64,000 nucleotides of DNA from Perca fluviatilis (Eukaryota > Chordata > Actinopteri > Perciformes > Percidae), in contig NC_053127.1 in assembly GCF_010015445.1 (NCBI RefSeq), positions 23,972,745 to 24,036,744 on the forward strand. The letters are read 5' to 3'. Under the pieces are notes generated by a model that did no database searches, was not told the DNA's origin, and was given only the letters and a program-made list of their open reading frames with translations. The position numbers and the translations under genes were made by a program. Of this stretch, positions 52,201 through 64,000 are shown in pieces (within the stretch, counting starts at the first letter, position 1; every line of letters starts with the position of its first letter).

Positions 52201-53453
52201 AGAGAAGTATTGCAGGTTAAACATCTCAAATGGGTATTAAATAACACTTCTTCTTCTTGGAATAAAAAGAAGTGAATATTCTGCCAATAGGTCTTATTTC
52301 TAACATTTTAAACTATATATCTACATATCAGCACAGCTTGCTCTGACTGACGTATCTTGTGTGTAGGACAGGTGTTTAAATTTACTGAGTTCACAGGGAA
52401 AGTGTATTTTTTTTTTAGACATGTGAAATTCCTGTATGTTATATTGACCATTATTATTTCTACGTAGAATAATTTTCTACATAGAAATACAATAATGGAT
52501 GTTCCCAAATGCTTCTGTTTGCACAGCGTTTCTTTTAGAATGAATTTTTAAGTCTTTGTTTCACCTTAAACATTGTTTAACTCTGATGTGTATTCGTATT
52601 CCACATGAATTTCCTTATTGCTTAATTGAATTTAAGCATCCAGATGTTTTCTAAGTTTTTTATTTCTCTTGTTTGTACTTGCTGGTTCTTTGAATAGGGA
52701 TATATTGATATTGTTTCCCAGTTATGAGTGACTCATGACTCACTCCACCTCTTTGTTCATGTAGATTGCCCTGTGAACTCAGGCAGGAAAGAATTTCGAC
52801 TGTCTTGACTGAACGATGATAAAGGGAAATGTTATTTTGGTTCAATTCGCTCGTTGATTTATTCATTTACCTTTGCCACACAAGTTAAATGTTTTGAGTG
52901 AGTGACCGCCTTTTGCAGGACAAATTAAGTGTTGTGCTACACCGTAGAAATGAAATTGCATTTAAGGTTATTAGATTTGTAACAGTGTTTTAGAACTTCT
53001 ACTGTACAATTAAGTATTAATTAAGATAAATAGTAAGATAAATAAGTGAAATAAAAACATGTATCAAGATTGAGTGCATGATTTCCTGGTTAGTTTTTTC
53101 TCCTTGTTTTTGTGACAACAAAGAATAGAGCAGATCACTCTACTAGTCCATATAAATTCAATTATTTCACCTCATAAGTGGGTTAAGAAAAATTAAATTA
53201 TGTGTTCCTGTTTTTCCTACAAACAGATTTTTGAGAACATATTCACACATACACCTGCAGGCACGCAAACACACATGCCAACCCGCGCACAAAAACACTG
53301 TTGTCTCTCAAGTCGATCCTCTGTTCTATCTCTTTAATCTGTTCATCTCTCAGTGTTCATCTTCAGTTCCTTCACCATTTGCTTTTCCCTCTATCCCCCT
53401 CTGTCTAGCTCAGTGAAGAGGAGAGGATGAAGGGACGGAGGGAGGGAGGACGT

Positions 53454-53535
<82 letters not shown>

Positions 53536-56500
53536 GGGGTGCGTTCGAACATTCCTCCAGCATAGCGGCGGTGTTGTGGTGATCCAGGGAGTGATACAAG
53601 GAGATAATGAAAAGACGGACAAAAGCACTCTCATCTCGATGTGACTGATACCCTCCTCTGCTCCTCCCTTCTTCCCAGCCTGTCTCTCACTCTCTCCCTC
53701 ATCACTCTATTTTTCTCTCATTTCCCCCTTGGTCTCTCCCTACCTCTAATGGTGTTTCTCTTTCTCTCTCAACCTCCTTTCCCCCACCCTCGCTTCCTGC
53801 CTCTCTCCTCCCTGCCTGTGCTCATTTACATGGCACTCATGCACAGAGAGGGAGGAGTATTTGTGAATAATAAGAAAGTGAGATGCTTATCCTGATATAA
53901 GATTTCACTGTGTACTGGTGTTTGTGTGCACATGACCTAACCACAACTGAAATTCCGCAAACCTGTGTATAAATAGAAAATGTTGAAATGTGATGTCTGT
54001 GTTTGTGTGTGTGCGTATGTGCGTCTGATGCGGCAGTGTGCATGTGTGAGCTTGTTCTCTGCTTCATTTGCATATCTACGTCTCATCACGTTGCCAAGAC
54101 AACCTCATCTGTTCATCTGGGAGGGCAGGAAATAAAGCGATGGTGCAAATACGGTGAAAGAGAGACACTTGCAAAGACACACACACTCTACAGGTTCAAT
54201 TAATAATAGTGGTTACAAATTAATTATTTCCATTGGAAGATTTTTATCAAGTTTACAAATTCCTTGCTTCTCAATCACCTAGAAACATTTTCTACTGGCC
54301 ACTCATGAGTCACACCCACAGAGGAAGGACTTACCGGCTGCCCAGACCCCGGACTGGAGCAATAGATGGTGTACTTGCGGATAACACCGTTTGGTTTGTG
54401 AGGAGGCAACCAGGATACAACCACACTACTCGGAGAGGAGGGAACTGCCTTGATGCCAGCCGGTGGACCAGGAACTATAGAAAACACATAGGAACATCAG
54501 CAAAGCGGGCATGCGTGTGCTTCCAGTGTGTGTTTTTGTTTGTGCGTGCACATGTTGGGTGTTGGATGCCTATTAAAGTGAGCTGGCTTGTTTGCAGATT
54601 GCTAGTCTTATCCTGCACTAAGCCGCTCTGGGAAGGACTTGGAAGAACTCCCTTTGGGTGAACGGCAGTGACATATGTTCATTCAGACATTGGTCAGCAG
54701 TTCTGACTCTGTGACACCCATCATTCTCTTAACTCTCAAACCCACAAACAGATTAGACACTAGTGTCTGATCCTCTGCTAGCCACTTAAGCTTGACACTG
54801 GACACCCCTTAATACTCTCATTGCCATCTAAGAGGCGTAAGAAGGGTTTAAAATGGATGCACACTTCACAAAAAAAAAACACATCAAGACTGTGGATACT
54901 GTGAAAGGTAAACAATGCTTTTGTCACATTGGCCCTACAGTCCGGGGTTCAGTGTCAAGCCTATTCAATCCCCACCATAAATATGACTTGCACTTGACAG
55001 TGGGCCTCATCTGGAGCCTATAGAAGGTGGCTACCGCAGTGTTAGACCCAGCTCTCTAAACCCAACCCCCCACCCCCCAATTCTTTTTTCTTTTATGTGA
55101 GGCCCCCTGATCCAGTCATTCAACCAGCCCATGCACTCGGACTCCTTCACTTTGCACATAACATGAGCAGGGATAAAAATAAAAAATAAAACTAGGATAG
55201 ATGTAGCAAGGGAGGTATTAAAAGGATGAAAGAATGGCAAGAATGATAGGTGCAGTTCCTGGGGGAGTGATGATGATGGTGGTGGTGGTGGTGTTGGGGA
55301 GGGGCAGAAGAGGCAGTCATTATCATAACTGGACCTCCTTGTCAAAGTTGGAGTCGCAGTGGGAGGGGGTTGAGTCCCATCTGGTGCCCAAAATCTGCCC
55401 AGGACTTCAGGCACACATACAGACAGTCTTCTGCACAACCAGCATGGCCTGTGGCATGATGAGGAAGCGAGGCACAATGGTGTTCAGTGATTATCCCCAC
55501 CTACATGAATATATTATGCATTACTCTGCCAATCAGAGGAGGATGTTATAGTAAAGGGCTAAGACACTCAACCAAATACACAGGACATGCAAGTCTAGCA
55601 GTCTAATTTAAATTGGCTGAGAAAAATAAATTATTGGATATGGCATTTCTATTGTCTTTTTTTGGAAGCCTTATTTGTTTTGTCAGGTTGTGTGATCATC
55701 TTACTATCTTTCCATCTTCAACCCCCAGGCCCCTCCACCCTCCTCCTTTATAAAGAGACATGGATCTGGCTGTAATCCCGCCTCCAATGGTGTAAGCAGA
55801 AAATTAATTCTCTCTAATCCAAGAGGAGTTAATCCCTATGCCTGTGGCAAGAGGGCTGGTGGAAGGGATGCGGGCCCAGGCTGATGGCTGACTCCTGGAT
55901 GGTATATGCGTCGTGGGAGCACCCCTCGTACCCCCCCCAGTGTCTTCCGACAGCCCTCCCCTTAGTCCTGTGCCGTGGACCCAAAGCCTCTTAATTCTCA
56001 TTAGCACTGCTAATGGAGCTTCCCAGCATAAATGAGCTTTTGTCTTGGGTTTGAGATACAGCCCAGCACTCTTTTTTTTAAATTTCTTTTATATATATAT
56101 CCCCCTCCTATCCCCCAACTTCCTTTACCATCACCCCATACACTGTGCAAGTAAAGTTCATGCTTTCCTCTGTTTGGTTTTTTTGGACAAAAATATATTG
56201 ATAAATAAGTTAAATGCTGAAATTATGCCTGCGTGTATACTCACGGTCCTCGCGGGTTTGGATATACAGGACATTACTGCGGACCCCGTCTCCAGCTTGT
56301 GTGTAGGCCAGCACCTGAACACTGTAGTTGGTGAACTTCTCCAGCCCTCGCAGCTCCACCTGTTCACGTGTTGTGGTGATATTCTGCATCTCTCCCCATT
56401 CTGAGGAGAACAGGACGGAAAAAAAAGTACTGTTGGTTATCTACATTAATATACTATGTTACGTTCCCTTCTCTAACAGCCATTGGCTTCAGTGGCTTTC

Positions 56501-59500
56501 CTGCAGGAGCTGCTAGTTTGGGAGGGTTAATTATTAATGTGACTACTATCGCCACTGTTCACCACACCCCCAACCGGCTCGTCAGACACCGCCTACCAAG
56601 AGCCTGGGTCTGTCCGAGGTTTCTTCCCAAGAGGGAGTTTTTCCTCGCCACTGTCGCACTGCTTGCTCTTGAGGGAATTACTGGAATTGTTGGAATTGTT
56701 GGGGCTTTGTAAATTATAGAGTGTGGTCTAGACCTACTCTATCTGTAAAGTGTCTCGAGATAACTTATGTTATGATTTGATACTATAAATAAAATTGAAT
56801 TGAATTGAAAATTAATTGGCTAATGGGCTGATACCTGGGTAGGCCTTGGTTGAGGCCTAGCTTGAGGCCCAGATTGAGACCTACCCAGGTATCAGCCCAC
56901 TCTTGCAGGAAAGCCATTTAAGCCAATGACAGTTAGAAAAGGGAGGGAACATAACCACTACATTGCTTTGCTAAATATGTTTTGGAGGAAATGTGATGAC
57001 TGCCTGGATTGCAAGGCAGCAGTTGTAAAGAGGACGTTAAGGTGGATGGTTGGTTATACCAAGCACAAAACTTTAAAGCAGAGAACAGGATTTTTGTTTT
57101 GTGTCCCACACACAGTTTAAAAGCTACTAAATTACTTTGTTAAGGTTAAGAAAAGATTTGTTGTTTTGGTTAAATATTTAAAAAGTCAACGCGTCCTGTC
57201 TCGCTCCACAGTCTTTATTAGCCTGAACATTAGGGCGGCCCCCTCGTTTCGGCTTTCTTTAGTGGATTAATAATTTTTATGCTTTTTCATGCTGAATGAC
57301 GTGTTTCCAAGAAACGTGTGAGCAAATCTCTGGTTAACACAAGATTTCAAGTGGTGTTTTTGCATGATTCTTTGTGTAGAAACTCAGTTTTACAGATGTG
57401 TCCATTAAATCAACTAATCGATTAGTCAACGAAATTTGTTAGTCGACAAATTGTTTTTTCTTCTAGAATTTCCTTAGTCCAGGACAACCCTACTAAACAA
57501 ACCATAAAAATGTTATTTGATCTTTTGTTGCCATTATATGGATGTCATTTCCCACAAAACATATTCACTAATGCAAATTAGTTGAATTTCACCTTCATTT
57601 TTTAGGACTCAGGGTGGAACAGACATAGGAGCACAAACACACGCAACTACTGTAACTGTAATCTCATCCCATCAATATTGATGGTGTTAAAAATCTAAGA
57701 CACAAAGAAACGACGGCAAATATGGACAAATTCAAAGACACACAGGAACAGGAAGTGCTTTGTGAGAAAGGTGTGGACACACATTAACACATTATGACTC
57801 ACAACACTGGTAGGTGGGTGGGAGGGACGGACAGACGGTGGGTTTGGTGAAGTTTAGAATGAGATAGGTGATAATTACTCTGCATTGGCCACTGGGCCTG
57901 GCCCCCACAGCACCCACCTCCGTCAGGGAAGAGGGACCAAAACACAACCCGGTAGCCTTTCAGCACACCGTGCAGCGTCAGCCGTGGAGGCTCTGACCAC
58001 GTGATCACCGCCTCGTCCGACGTCACTGAGATGGCTCGCACGTTCTGCGGAGGCTCACTGGGCACTGGAAAGAGCAGGGGGCGAGTGTTAGTGCTGCGTG
58101 TTTCAAATATATGAGCTTTAAGGTTCTTTTAACGATTTCTACTAGTCAAAAATCCTTGGTTATTGCTGTCGCTAAGAAGACCTGACTGATCTTGCATGGC
58201 GACTGAAGCATAGATAATTAATGACTACTCAACACGAACAACACACAGGCAATCTCTGCTGAAACAAATCAGTCAAAAAAGCTCATATTAGATCTCAAAA
58301 GCTCCTTGTTCAGTGCTAGCTTTTAGAGCACGGCGGGGAGAAAGAGAGGAGGTGTAGAGGGGGTTCGGTGGAAGGGATGAAAAGCACTGAGGGAGAGCAA
58401 CGTACAACTGCACCTTTAAGGAGTTAAAATGCAGATGAGCAGGGCGGGGTGAGCTGAGAGGTGGAGGATAGAATCTGAAGGAAGACAATGTTCGTCTTTA
58501 AGGTAATTGCGGCTGTAGGAGCAGCTTCATAATACCTACGGTATCTGGACAATTACCATCACTATTACTGTTACCATGATCAGGGTGTCTGTCATTACTG
58601 TCCATATATTTCTGTCTAAAAATTCAGAGGATCAGCAGTGTCAGAAAAATATATGAAATAAAAAGATAAAATAGACAGAGGGAGTATGAGGAGGAAGAGA
58701 GGGGAACCAATGGGAGGAAGAGGATGATAAAGGAGAGGCAGAGTGGGCAGACATTTAGAGAGTAATGGGATTCCTTGTTCCTCTCTCGCTCTCTACCAGC
58801 CTAATGAGGGTGCTAATTAAAGTCAAAAGAAGAATGGGGGATGTGCTGTAAATTCATTTCTACCATTTCATTTGAGTATGTGCGAGTGCATGTGTGTCTA
58901 TATATATATATATGTTAGCTAGGGTTAATGTGTCTGCCATCCTGTTGCTGCATTTGACTATATTTTCTATTTATTTTTGACAAATCAAAGAGATATGTTT
59001 TATGGATCTTTGAATTTCTCTCCCTCATGTCGTCCCACACTCACTCCTACACTCCCTTATCGTTAATCTTGCCATGTACGTTTTCATCCATCCCTCTCTC
59101 CTGGCTCTCCTACCATCTTCCAACGTGGTGGCGTTGATCTCAGTACTGGATGGACCCGTCCCGGCTCTGTTGAAGGCCTGGACCACTACCCCGTACTGGG
59201 CATACTTCTTTAGGTTGTCCAAGGTGTACACTTCACTGTCCCCTGTAGCTTTCATCTCCACTATGCTGTACTGGCCGTTGCTGCCTGGACCATTCTCTCT
59301 GTAACCGATCTGGTAGCCTCGGATCACCCCATTCTGCAGCTCCTTCTTAGGAGCCTGAAAGAAATGTGGTGACAACAGTTAATATTAAAGTCAAGCATGT
59401 CAAACTTAAACCTTGTTTAGCTGCATTAAAATCACTGGTGAGTTAGTTTGGAAATTGGCAGTAATATGTACAGTAATAATTTTATTATGATGTATCCATT

Positions 59501-62500
59501 TTTTCTGTTTCTTCGGTGACATTAAGGGGGATCACAATGTGCTTTCTGGCAGTTTGGATGATTTGAGCTCTGTTTGCATAACTGTAACTGATACCTTCAC
59601 CAATGTCTAGTTGTTAGCGCAGAGTTCTTTGGCCTCGTTTGTCATTTGTTGACGAACTAGTCAGTTTGTGTATGTGCTTGTCACTCATAAGGCACTATGA
59701 ACAGCGAAAGCTTAAACATTTGCATGTCTAAGCCTTAAATCTAGCTTAAGAATACAATAATTATTAAGCTTGTCACAATGCAGTGTATTAATAAAATAAA
59801 CATTTAGTCGTGCCTAAAAAATGTAGGTTAAGACATACAGGACATAAATTAATTTTTCAGGACAGTATTAACATTTGAATGAACTGTTTTGCAGACAGAG
59901 GTATGTGTTCCCTGGGTATAATAATATATATAATGATACAATAATAGTGATTTTACCCTCCATGTAACCCGTATGCTCTGAGATGTCATCGGTTGGAGGA
60001 TTACATCCATCGGTGGCCCGTCAGGCGCTGTTGATGGAAGATGTCAAATAAAGTGTTACTGTCAATATTCTTAGCCCTCTTCCATACAGAGAAAAAGTAA
60101 GGCAGACAGAGAAAAAAAAACAGACAAAAGTGATTTCTATAGGAAAAAACAATCACTTACGTGCTTCCTCAGTACTGATTGTGAGCTCTTTGCTGGGAAG
60201 GCTGCGGCCTATCTTGTTGTAGGAGTACATTCGAATGCTGTAAACACAAGCCGGGTGCAACTCTACAATGTTGGCCTGGTTGTTGGTGGGTGAGATGTTT
60301 CTGGTTGTATACATGTGATCCCAGGAGTCTGTCAAATACAAACAAGAAATAGATTTTTAAGATGCTTATCTTTAAAGAAATCTGACAAACATATTTAAAT
60401 TTAGGATACATACCTGACTTGTTCTTGTACTCAATGTCATAGCTTGTGATGATGCTGTTTCCATCAAACCTTTGGATCCAGCGCAGGTTCATGCTCCTGT
60501 CCTTCACCTCCCTTACTTCCAGTTCAGGGGGATCTGGTGGTTCTGTGTGTGAGAGACAGGGAGAGAGGAGGTGAGAACATTTCCCCACTGGACAGTTTAC
60601 ATAGCCACATCTATTGCTGTTGTGATGAGGCCTAATGTTTCATTAAATTAAAGAAGATTTTGAGACGTGAACAGCATGCGTGGTAGAGATACCTTGCACA
60701 GTAAGTTGGATGAGCCCTCGACCCTCTCCATAGGAGTTGATGGCGTGGCAAGAGAAGAAGACAGAATCTCCTCGCTCGGCTGGGTTCAGCTATCAGCATC
60801 AACACAAACAGGAAAAGGTTACAATGTCACACAGTGATCTTCTCTAACTCCCAGCAATAATGCGAAATTTCCCAAAAGTTAAGAGGTGAGAGACATTATG
60901 TAGCATTAGTGCTTTGAACTGCCTTATGTAGCCTTGTTTTGAAAAATGCACAATCTTATTTCACAGAAAAAACCCAGGCAGAATTTATTTTAAGACAAAA
61001 TTACTATGTATTTTTTAACCAAATAACTTATTTCCATTACTCTTTGCTGTATATTCTTCAGGTGTGAGGGCATTTTGCTAAGTTCAGGGTCTGCTGGGTG
61101 TTGTATTCTGTATCTGACCTTAAGTGTAGAGATGACTTCGTCCCCCTTCTTGTTGATGGTTATGGAGTAACGGGGGTTTCTCTCAGCATCGATGACGGTG
61201 TCTCCTCTCTCCCAGCGGATGATGATGGGCTGCTCGCCCCGCGCTGTGCAGTTCAGCTCCTTGGTCTGGCCCTTCCTCGCCATGGTGGTGTTGGGGTGGC
61301 TGGTGATCATGGCAGGAACTGAGCAGAATCACAGACATATGTCAGTGTGACAAATGGTATTATATGGAGTAATGAGACGAGGGAACAGAGATGTGGTATT
61401 GAAAACCGAGGATAAATTACAGATGTATAGACATCTCTATTTCTGCACTTCGTTCTCCATTTTCATTTCACGCTTCAAGCCCCGCTGGCTCTCTTACTCT
61501 GCCTCCTCCCTGTCTGCCTTCTTCTTCTACTCCTGATTCTTTTCCACCTCCTTTTCTCAGACATAGTTTATTGATTAAAGGGGTTCCTGTGGTTTTGTTT
61601 TCATCACTAATTCATCAGCCCTTTTCCCCACGAAACATTCAGTAGCACACAGGCCGGCAGCCGGAACACATCAATCAATAGCAAAGATACCCTCAGTTAG
61701 TATTGCAGGACGGAGACAAGGTTTTGTTAGGTTCAGTACAGGCCACATTAGCCTGGGGCAAAAGTGTATTTTAGAAGAGCTGATTCCCCTCCAAAAAGCT
61801 AAGGCTTGTCTCTGTGTAGAGTACATGTATAATCCAGGAGATGTGGTTCTGAAAGTGTTCAAGCCAAAGAGCGTATGATTGACACTTACTCTTGACAGTG
61901 AGGATCATGCTCTTACTGATGTCTGAGCCCACTCCGTTGGAGGCCTGACAGAGGTAGTACCCTCGGTCGTCTTCAAGCACGTGTCGGATGAGCAGAGAGC
62001 CATTTGACATGATCTGGATACGGCCAGTGAGAGGGACTGGGTGGTACTGCTGAGGGTTTCCTATACCTGCACCACACAAAGTACATGCATGATAGTGCTC
62101 GCTTTTTCCTCGTTCACATGATTTTGTTTATGATGTTGTAGGGAGGGATGCTGTTACCTTTGGCGTGTTTCCACATGACTTTTGGAGGTGGGTAACCCTC
62201 CACAGAGCAGTTGAGAACACCAGCTTTGCCATAGATACAATCTTGATTGTTGGGCTGCACCACGAAACGTGGTGGCACTGAGAAACAAAAAGATGTGATT
62301 AACCTAAATGGGAGAACTAAAAGAATGTCTTACAGTAAAAAGGTAGAAAATGGGAGTGTTCCTAAAATAACATGTACAATTTTAAGCTCTCTCTCTGCAC
62401 ATTAGATATCAAATCTGATCTGACCTAATTCATCATCATACCATACTCCACCGCTCAATCCCTCACCAGTAACAATCAACTGTCTTTCCCAGCTGACAGT

Positions 62501-63871
62501 GGCGGCAGCGTTGCTGGCGATGCAGGTGTAGTTTCCGTTGTGCTTCAGTGTCACCTTGGATATTTGCAGGGAGCTCATGAACTCTTTGGTCTCTATTGCG
62601 ACGCCAGAGGCGGAGCCTGGCACGATGAGCTGGTCGTCTTTGTGCCAGGTGATGCGTATGGGCATGTCCCCAGATGACACCACACAGGCGATGTACATGA
62701 GCTTCCCCACTGAGGTAGAGGGGATATCGAAGGGCTGGATGAGCGGCGGCACTGGGGGAGAGAGGACGAGGGCGAGTCAGTGGAATAAGGGTAGCGATAG
62801 ACGTAGAAGAGTGGCAGCGAGGCCATCTGGAGCAATGCTGAGAGAGAGAGAGAAGGTCATTGGCCAGTGGGCCCCTCTTCCCCCCCTTCAGCCCCCATCT
62901 CCTGCAGCCCATAATAGCTGCTCTGGTTAGAGTCCAATTGGCAGAAGGAAGTCATTTGGTTGCCATAGTAATGGAGGTTGGGGTGGGGGTACTACAGCTG
63001 AGACATCTGGGGGATTTAATCTAGGCTTCATTATTATTCATCTAATTAAATCACAGACACACTCACACGCAGTCACATGCACACACCCTTAAACACCTCT
63101 GCAGCTGCCCTGCTACCATCACTGCCCCACTCGCAGACTAAACAAAATACAGGCGCACACTGAAACATAAATCTGTCCTAAAACACCATCTACCTCTGTC
63201 AAGCATTACTGTAAAGCAGCACTGCACAACTTTGAACAGTGGTGTCTCCAATTGGCAGTAGTTAGGACCTCTGATACCCAGAAATTTATTTTGCTCACAT
63301 CTGTAAACTGCACACATGCAGGTTTATTATTTGTTGTTGCTTTTTCCTAAAGGGACAAGAAAGGCAAATAACTCATATCAGCTATTTCAGCTTTCTCTGG
63401 ACAGATTGCTTTCTCACTACTGTTTTAGAAGACATATTTCGGATACAGTGATGGGCGCAAAGAAATGGCCATAACAAGCAGGAAATCATCCCAATCAGAT
63501 AGTCACTGGTGGGTCACTCTATCTGGATTAATTGGGTGTATTTGACATTGCCCAGTGTGGTTTTATCCCTTTGAATCTATTCTTCTCTTCACGCTTACCT
63601 TTGACAGTGACATGAACGGTCTGGTTGATTGACACCTGGGGCTGGATCAGGACGCTACACAAGTAGGTGCCCTCGTCCGCGCCCTTCTGCACGTCTGTCA
63701 GCCTCAGGGTGCCATTCTCAAACACCACTTGACGATGATTATCAGGCAGCTGCATGCCGTCCTTCAGCCACTTGATGGAGTAATACGGGTAGCCAATTAC
63801 ACGGCACGTTATGTAGGTGTTCCTGCCCGCCACTGCGGTGATGTCCCGCATGGGTCTGATTCGGGGTGGAC
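45125..63871 (-). CDS. dscaml1: Down syndrome cell adhesion molecule-like 1, 3' portion
   Basis: Homophilic Ig-superfamily adhesion receptor that guides neurite self-avoidance and synapse specificity. It is a single-pass type I membrane protein. Twenty-six exons are in the window, about 1,540 codons against about 2,050 in the human protein, so Ig1-5 and the signal peptide lie past the right edge. Domain order: Ig6, Ig7, Ig8, Ig9, four FN3, Ig10, two FN3, transmembrane, cytoplasmic tail. Family signatures include [44 protein letters not shown] and [17 protein letters not shown]. The tail ends SKSYTLV, a PDZ-binding motif. KGPPQGPRL and REASIR favour DSCAML1 over DSCAM. All phases agree; one intron is GC-AG. 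Confidence 0.96.
46603..46637. repeat. (AAT)n microsatellite in a dscaml1 intron
   Basis: About eleven AAT units between cytoplasmic-tail exons. Confidence 0.9.
46909..48005. mobile_element. PIF/Harbinger transposon fragment in a dscaml1 intron
   Basis: The left end GGCCCTATTTTAACGATCTG and the right end (ATAGGGCC at 47997-48004) form short terminal inverted repeats. Inside are the fish-Harbinger-like motifs GGGCGTAACGTGCAATAAAC and CCAATCAGAGCGTCATCTC. A transposase C-terminus is on the minus strand, and a [16 protein letters not shown] segment, possibly the end of the Myb-like partner protein, is on the plus strand. Two convergent ORFs are the normal plan of this superfamily. The element is about 1.1 kb, so most of both genes is deleted. 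No matching target-site duplication was found. Confidence 0.75.
47380..47613 (-). pseudogene. Harbinger (HARBI1-like) transposase C-terminal fragment
   Basis: The minus-strand reading frame begins [16 protein letters not shown] and continues [14 protein letters not shown], the characteristic end of HARBI1-type DDE nucleases. It runs on into Arg/Gly-rich sequence with no family similarity. The catalytic Asp residues would lie in the deleted upstream part, so it cannot encode active transposase. Confidence 0.75.
49383..49538 (-). CDS. dscaml1: dscaml1 transmembrane exon
   Basis: A juxtamembrane acidic stretch ([10 protein letters not shown]) leads into one hydrophobic segment ([16 protein letters not shown]), followed by a basic stop-transfer run ([13 protein letters not shown]). 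Confidence 0.95.
49619..50839 (-). CDS. dscaml1: dscaml1 FN3 domains 5-6, three exons
   Basis: FN3-5: exons 50741-50839 ([28 protein letters not shown]) and 50245-50433 ([33 protein letters not shown]). FN3-6: single exon 49619-49906 ([39 protein letters not shown]). Confidence 0.95.
50956..51372 (-). CDS. dscaml1: dscaml1 Ig10, two exons
   Basis: Exon 51255-51372 ([34 protein letters not shown]) and exon 50956-51119 ([33 protein letters not shown]). Ig10 lies between FN3-4 and FN3-5, the diagnostic DSCAM layout. Confidence 0.95.
51948..54474 (-). CDS. dscaml1: dscaml1 FN3 domain 4, two exons
   Basis: Exon 54335-54474 ([32 protein letters not shown]) and exon 51948-52101 ([31 protein letters not shown]). 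The 2.2-kb intron carries a (GT)n tract. Confidence 0.95.
53455..53533. repeat. (GT)n microsatellite in a dscaml1 intron
   Basis: About 38 GT units in the FN3-4 intron. Confidence 0.97.
54475..56244. other. dscaml1 intron, no additional feature
   Basis: 1.8 kb between the FN3-3 and FN3-4 exons. ORFs here have no recognised domain, and no repeat border could be defined. Confidence 0.5.
56245..60542 (-). CDS. dscaml1: dscaml1 FN3 domains 1-3, six exons
   Basis: FN3-1: exons 60414-60542 ([19 protein letters not shown]) and 60161-60328 ([15 protein letters not shown]). FN3-2: 59957-60027 ([12 protein letters not shown]) and 59114-59354 ([29 protein letters not shown]). FN3-3: 57918-58064 ([19 protein letters not shown]) and 56245-56400 ([24 protein letters not shown]). 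Each FN3 is split by one intron, as in vertebrate DSCAM genes. Confidence 0.95.
56463..56950. mobile_element. inverted-repeat element containing a retroposon, in a dscaml1 intron
   Basis: Arms of about 47-51 bases (56463-56509 and 56900-56950) are complementary over CATTGGCTTCAGTGGCTTTC and flanking bases. Just inside the right arm is a second palindrome (56825-56845 with 56879-56898, GGGCTGATACCTGGGTAGG). Between them, 56570-56808 contains TGGGTCTGTCCGAGGTTTCT, TCTGTAAAGTGTCTCGAGAT and an ATAAATAAAATTGAATTGA tail. I recognise this as a common fish LINE/SINE-type 3' end. Confidence 0.65.
60693..61318 (-). CDS. dscaml1: dscaml1 Ig9, two exons
   Basis: Exons 61119-61318 ([30 protein letters not shown]) and 60693-60789 ([18 protein letters not shown]). 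The disulfide cysteines and core Trp are present. Confidence 0.95.
61890..62277 (-). CDS. dscaml1: dscaml1 Ig8, two exons
   Basis: Exons 62158-62277 ([31 protein letters not shown]) and 61890-62066 ([32 protein letters not shown]). Together they form one C2-type Ig domain. Confidence 0.95.
62467..62751 (-). CDS. dscaml1: dscaml1 Ig7 exon
   Basis: Single exon, phase 1 at both borders. It starts PPLIQPF, contains [16 protein letters not shown] and [11 protein letters not shown], and ends in QLIVTG. Confidence 0.95.
63599..63871 (-). CDS. dscaml1: dscaml1 Ig6 exon
   Basis: Encodes one Ig-set domain: [18 protein letters not shown], the first Cys in TYITC, the Trp of IKWLKDG, and the second Cys in DEGTYLC. 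Contains an NQT sequon. Starts with two bases of a split codon; the preceding exon is outside the window. Confidence 0.95.
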
Positions 63872-64000
63872 CTGGAGACACAGGGAAGAGAGGGAGGGGA
63901 TGGAGGGAGGAGACCGAGAGAGACACAGAGGTCGAAGAGGGGGGCAGATGAGGTGAGGGGGGTCATGGCAGAGTAAAGGGAGCGGCCACGAAGACGAGAG

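Noticed and set aside
62463..62930. 130-149-codon ORFs overlapping Ig7 in other frames
   Set aside because: They are shadows of the real dscaml1 exon 62467-62751, which fits the family and the splice phases.

Overview
The window looks like nuclear DNA from a teleost fish, probably a percomorph. It has compact vertebrate genes with GT-AG introns, an ependymin-family gene (strongly expanded in bony fish), many microsatellites ((CA)n, (ATT)n, (AT)n) and fish-type transposon and retroposon remnants. There is no prokaryotic or organellar signature. I reconstructed exons by translating both strands, requiring splice sites and checking that exon phases fit. No tRNA, rRNA or CRISPR was seen.

Layout. 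(1) 2.2-3.5 kb, minus: a six-exon ependymin-like secreted glycoprotein gene with an apparent one-base frameshift in exon 4. (2) 3.6-11.4 kb: non-coding, with microsatellites, a retroposon remnant and two long inverted repeats. (3) 11.45-12.6 kb, plus: a small helical cytokine of the IL-6/CNTF type, four visible coding exons with only phase-0 introns, and an AU-rich 3' end. (4) 13.25-23.56 kb, minus: a class I myosin, myo1c, transcribed towards the cytokine. Twenty-five exons are recognisable, but the exons for about 200 residues of the central motor domain are absent and replaced by about 0.8 kb that is mostly pyrimidine-rich low-complexity sequence. (5) 23.6-32 kb: intergenic and 5' regulatory DNA with a CpG-rich patch near 29.3-29.8 kb. 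(6) 32.16-38.1 kb, plus: arhgap35 (p190RhoGAP-A), complete over six coding exons, with a 3'UTR of about 2.3 kb. (7) 42.57-64 kb, minus: the 3' part of dscaml1, 26 exons covering Ig6 to the C-terminus. The N-terminal exons (Ig1-5) lie beyond the right edge. Its introns hold a PIF/Harbinger fragment, a retroposon nested in an inverted-repeat element, and a (GT)n tract.

The genes do not form one pathway. Loosely, myo1c, arhgap35 and dscaml1 all act at the membrane-actin-adhesion interface, while the cytokine and the ependymin-like protein are secreted. I found no convincing undescribed multi-gene system. The observations most worth following are the divergent cytokine, the missing myosin motor exons, the ependymin frameshift, a GC-AG intron in dscaml1, and several hairpin-forming repeats.
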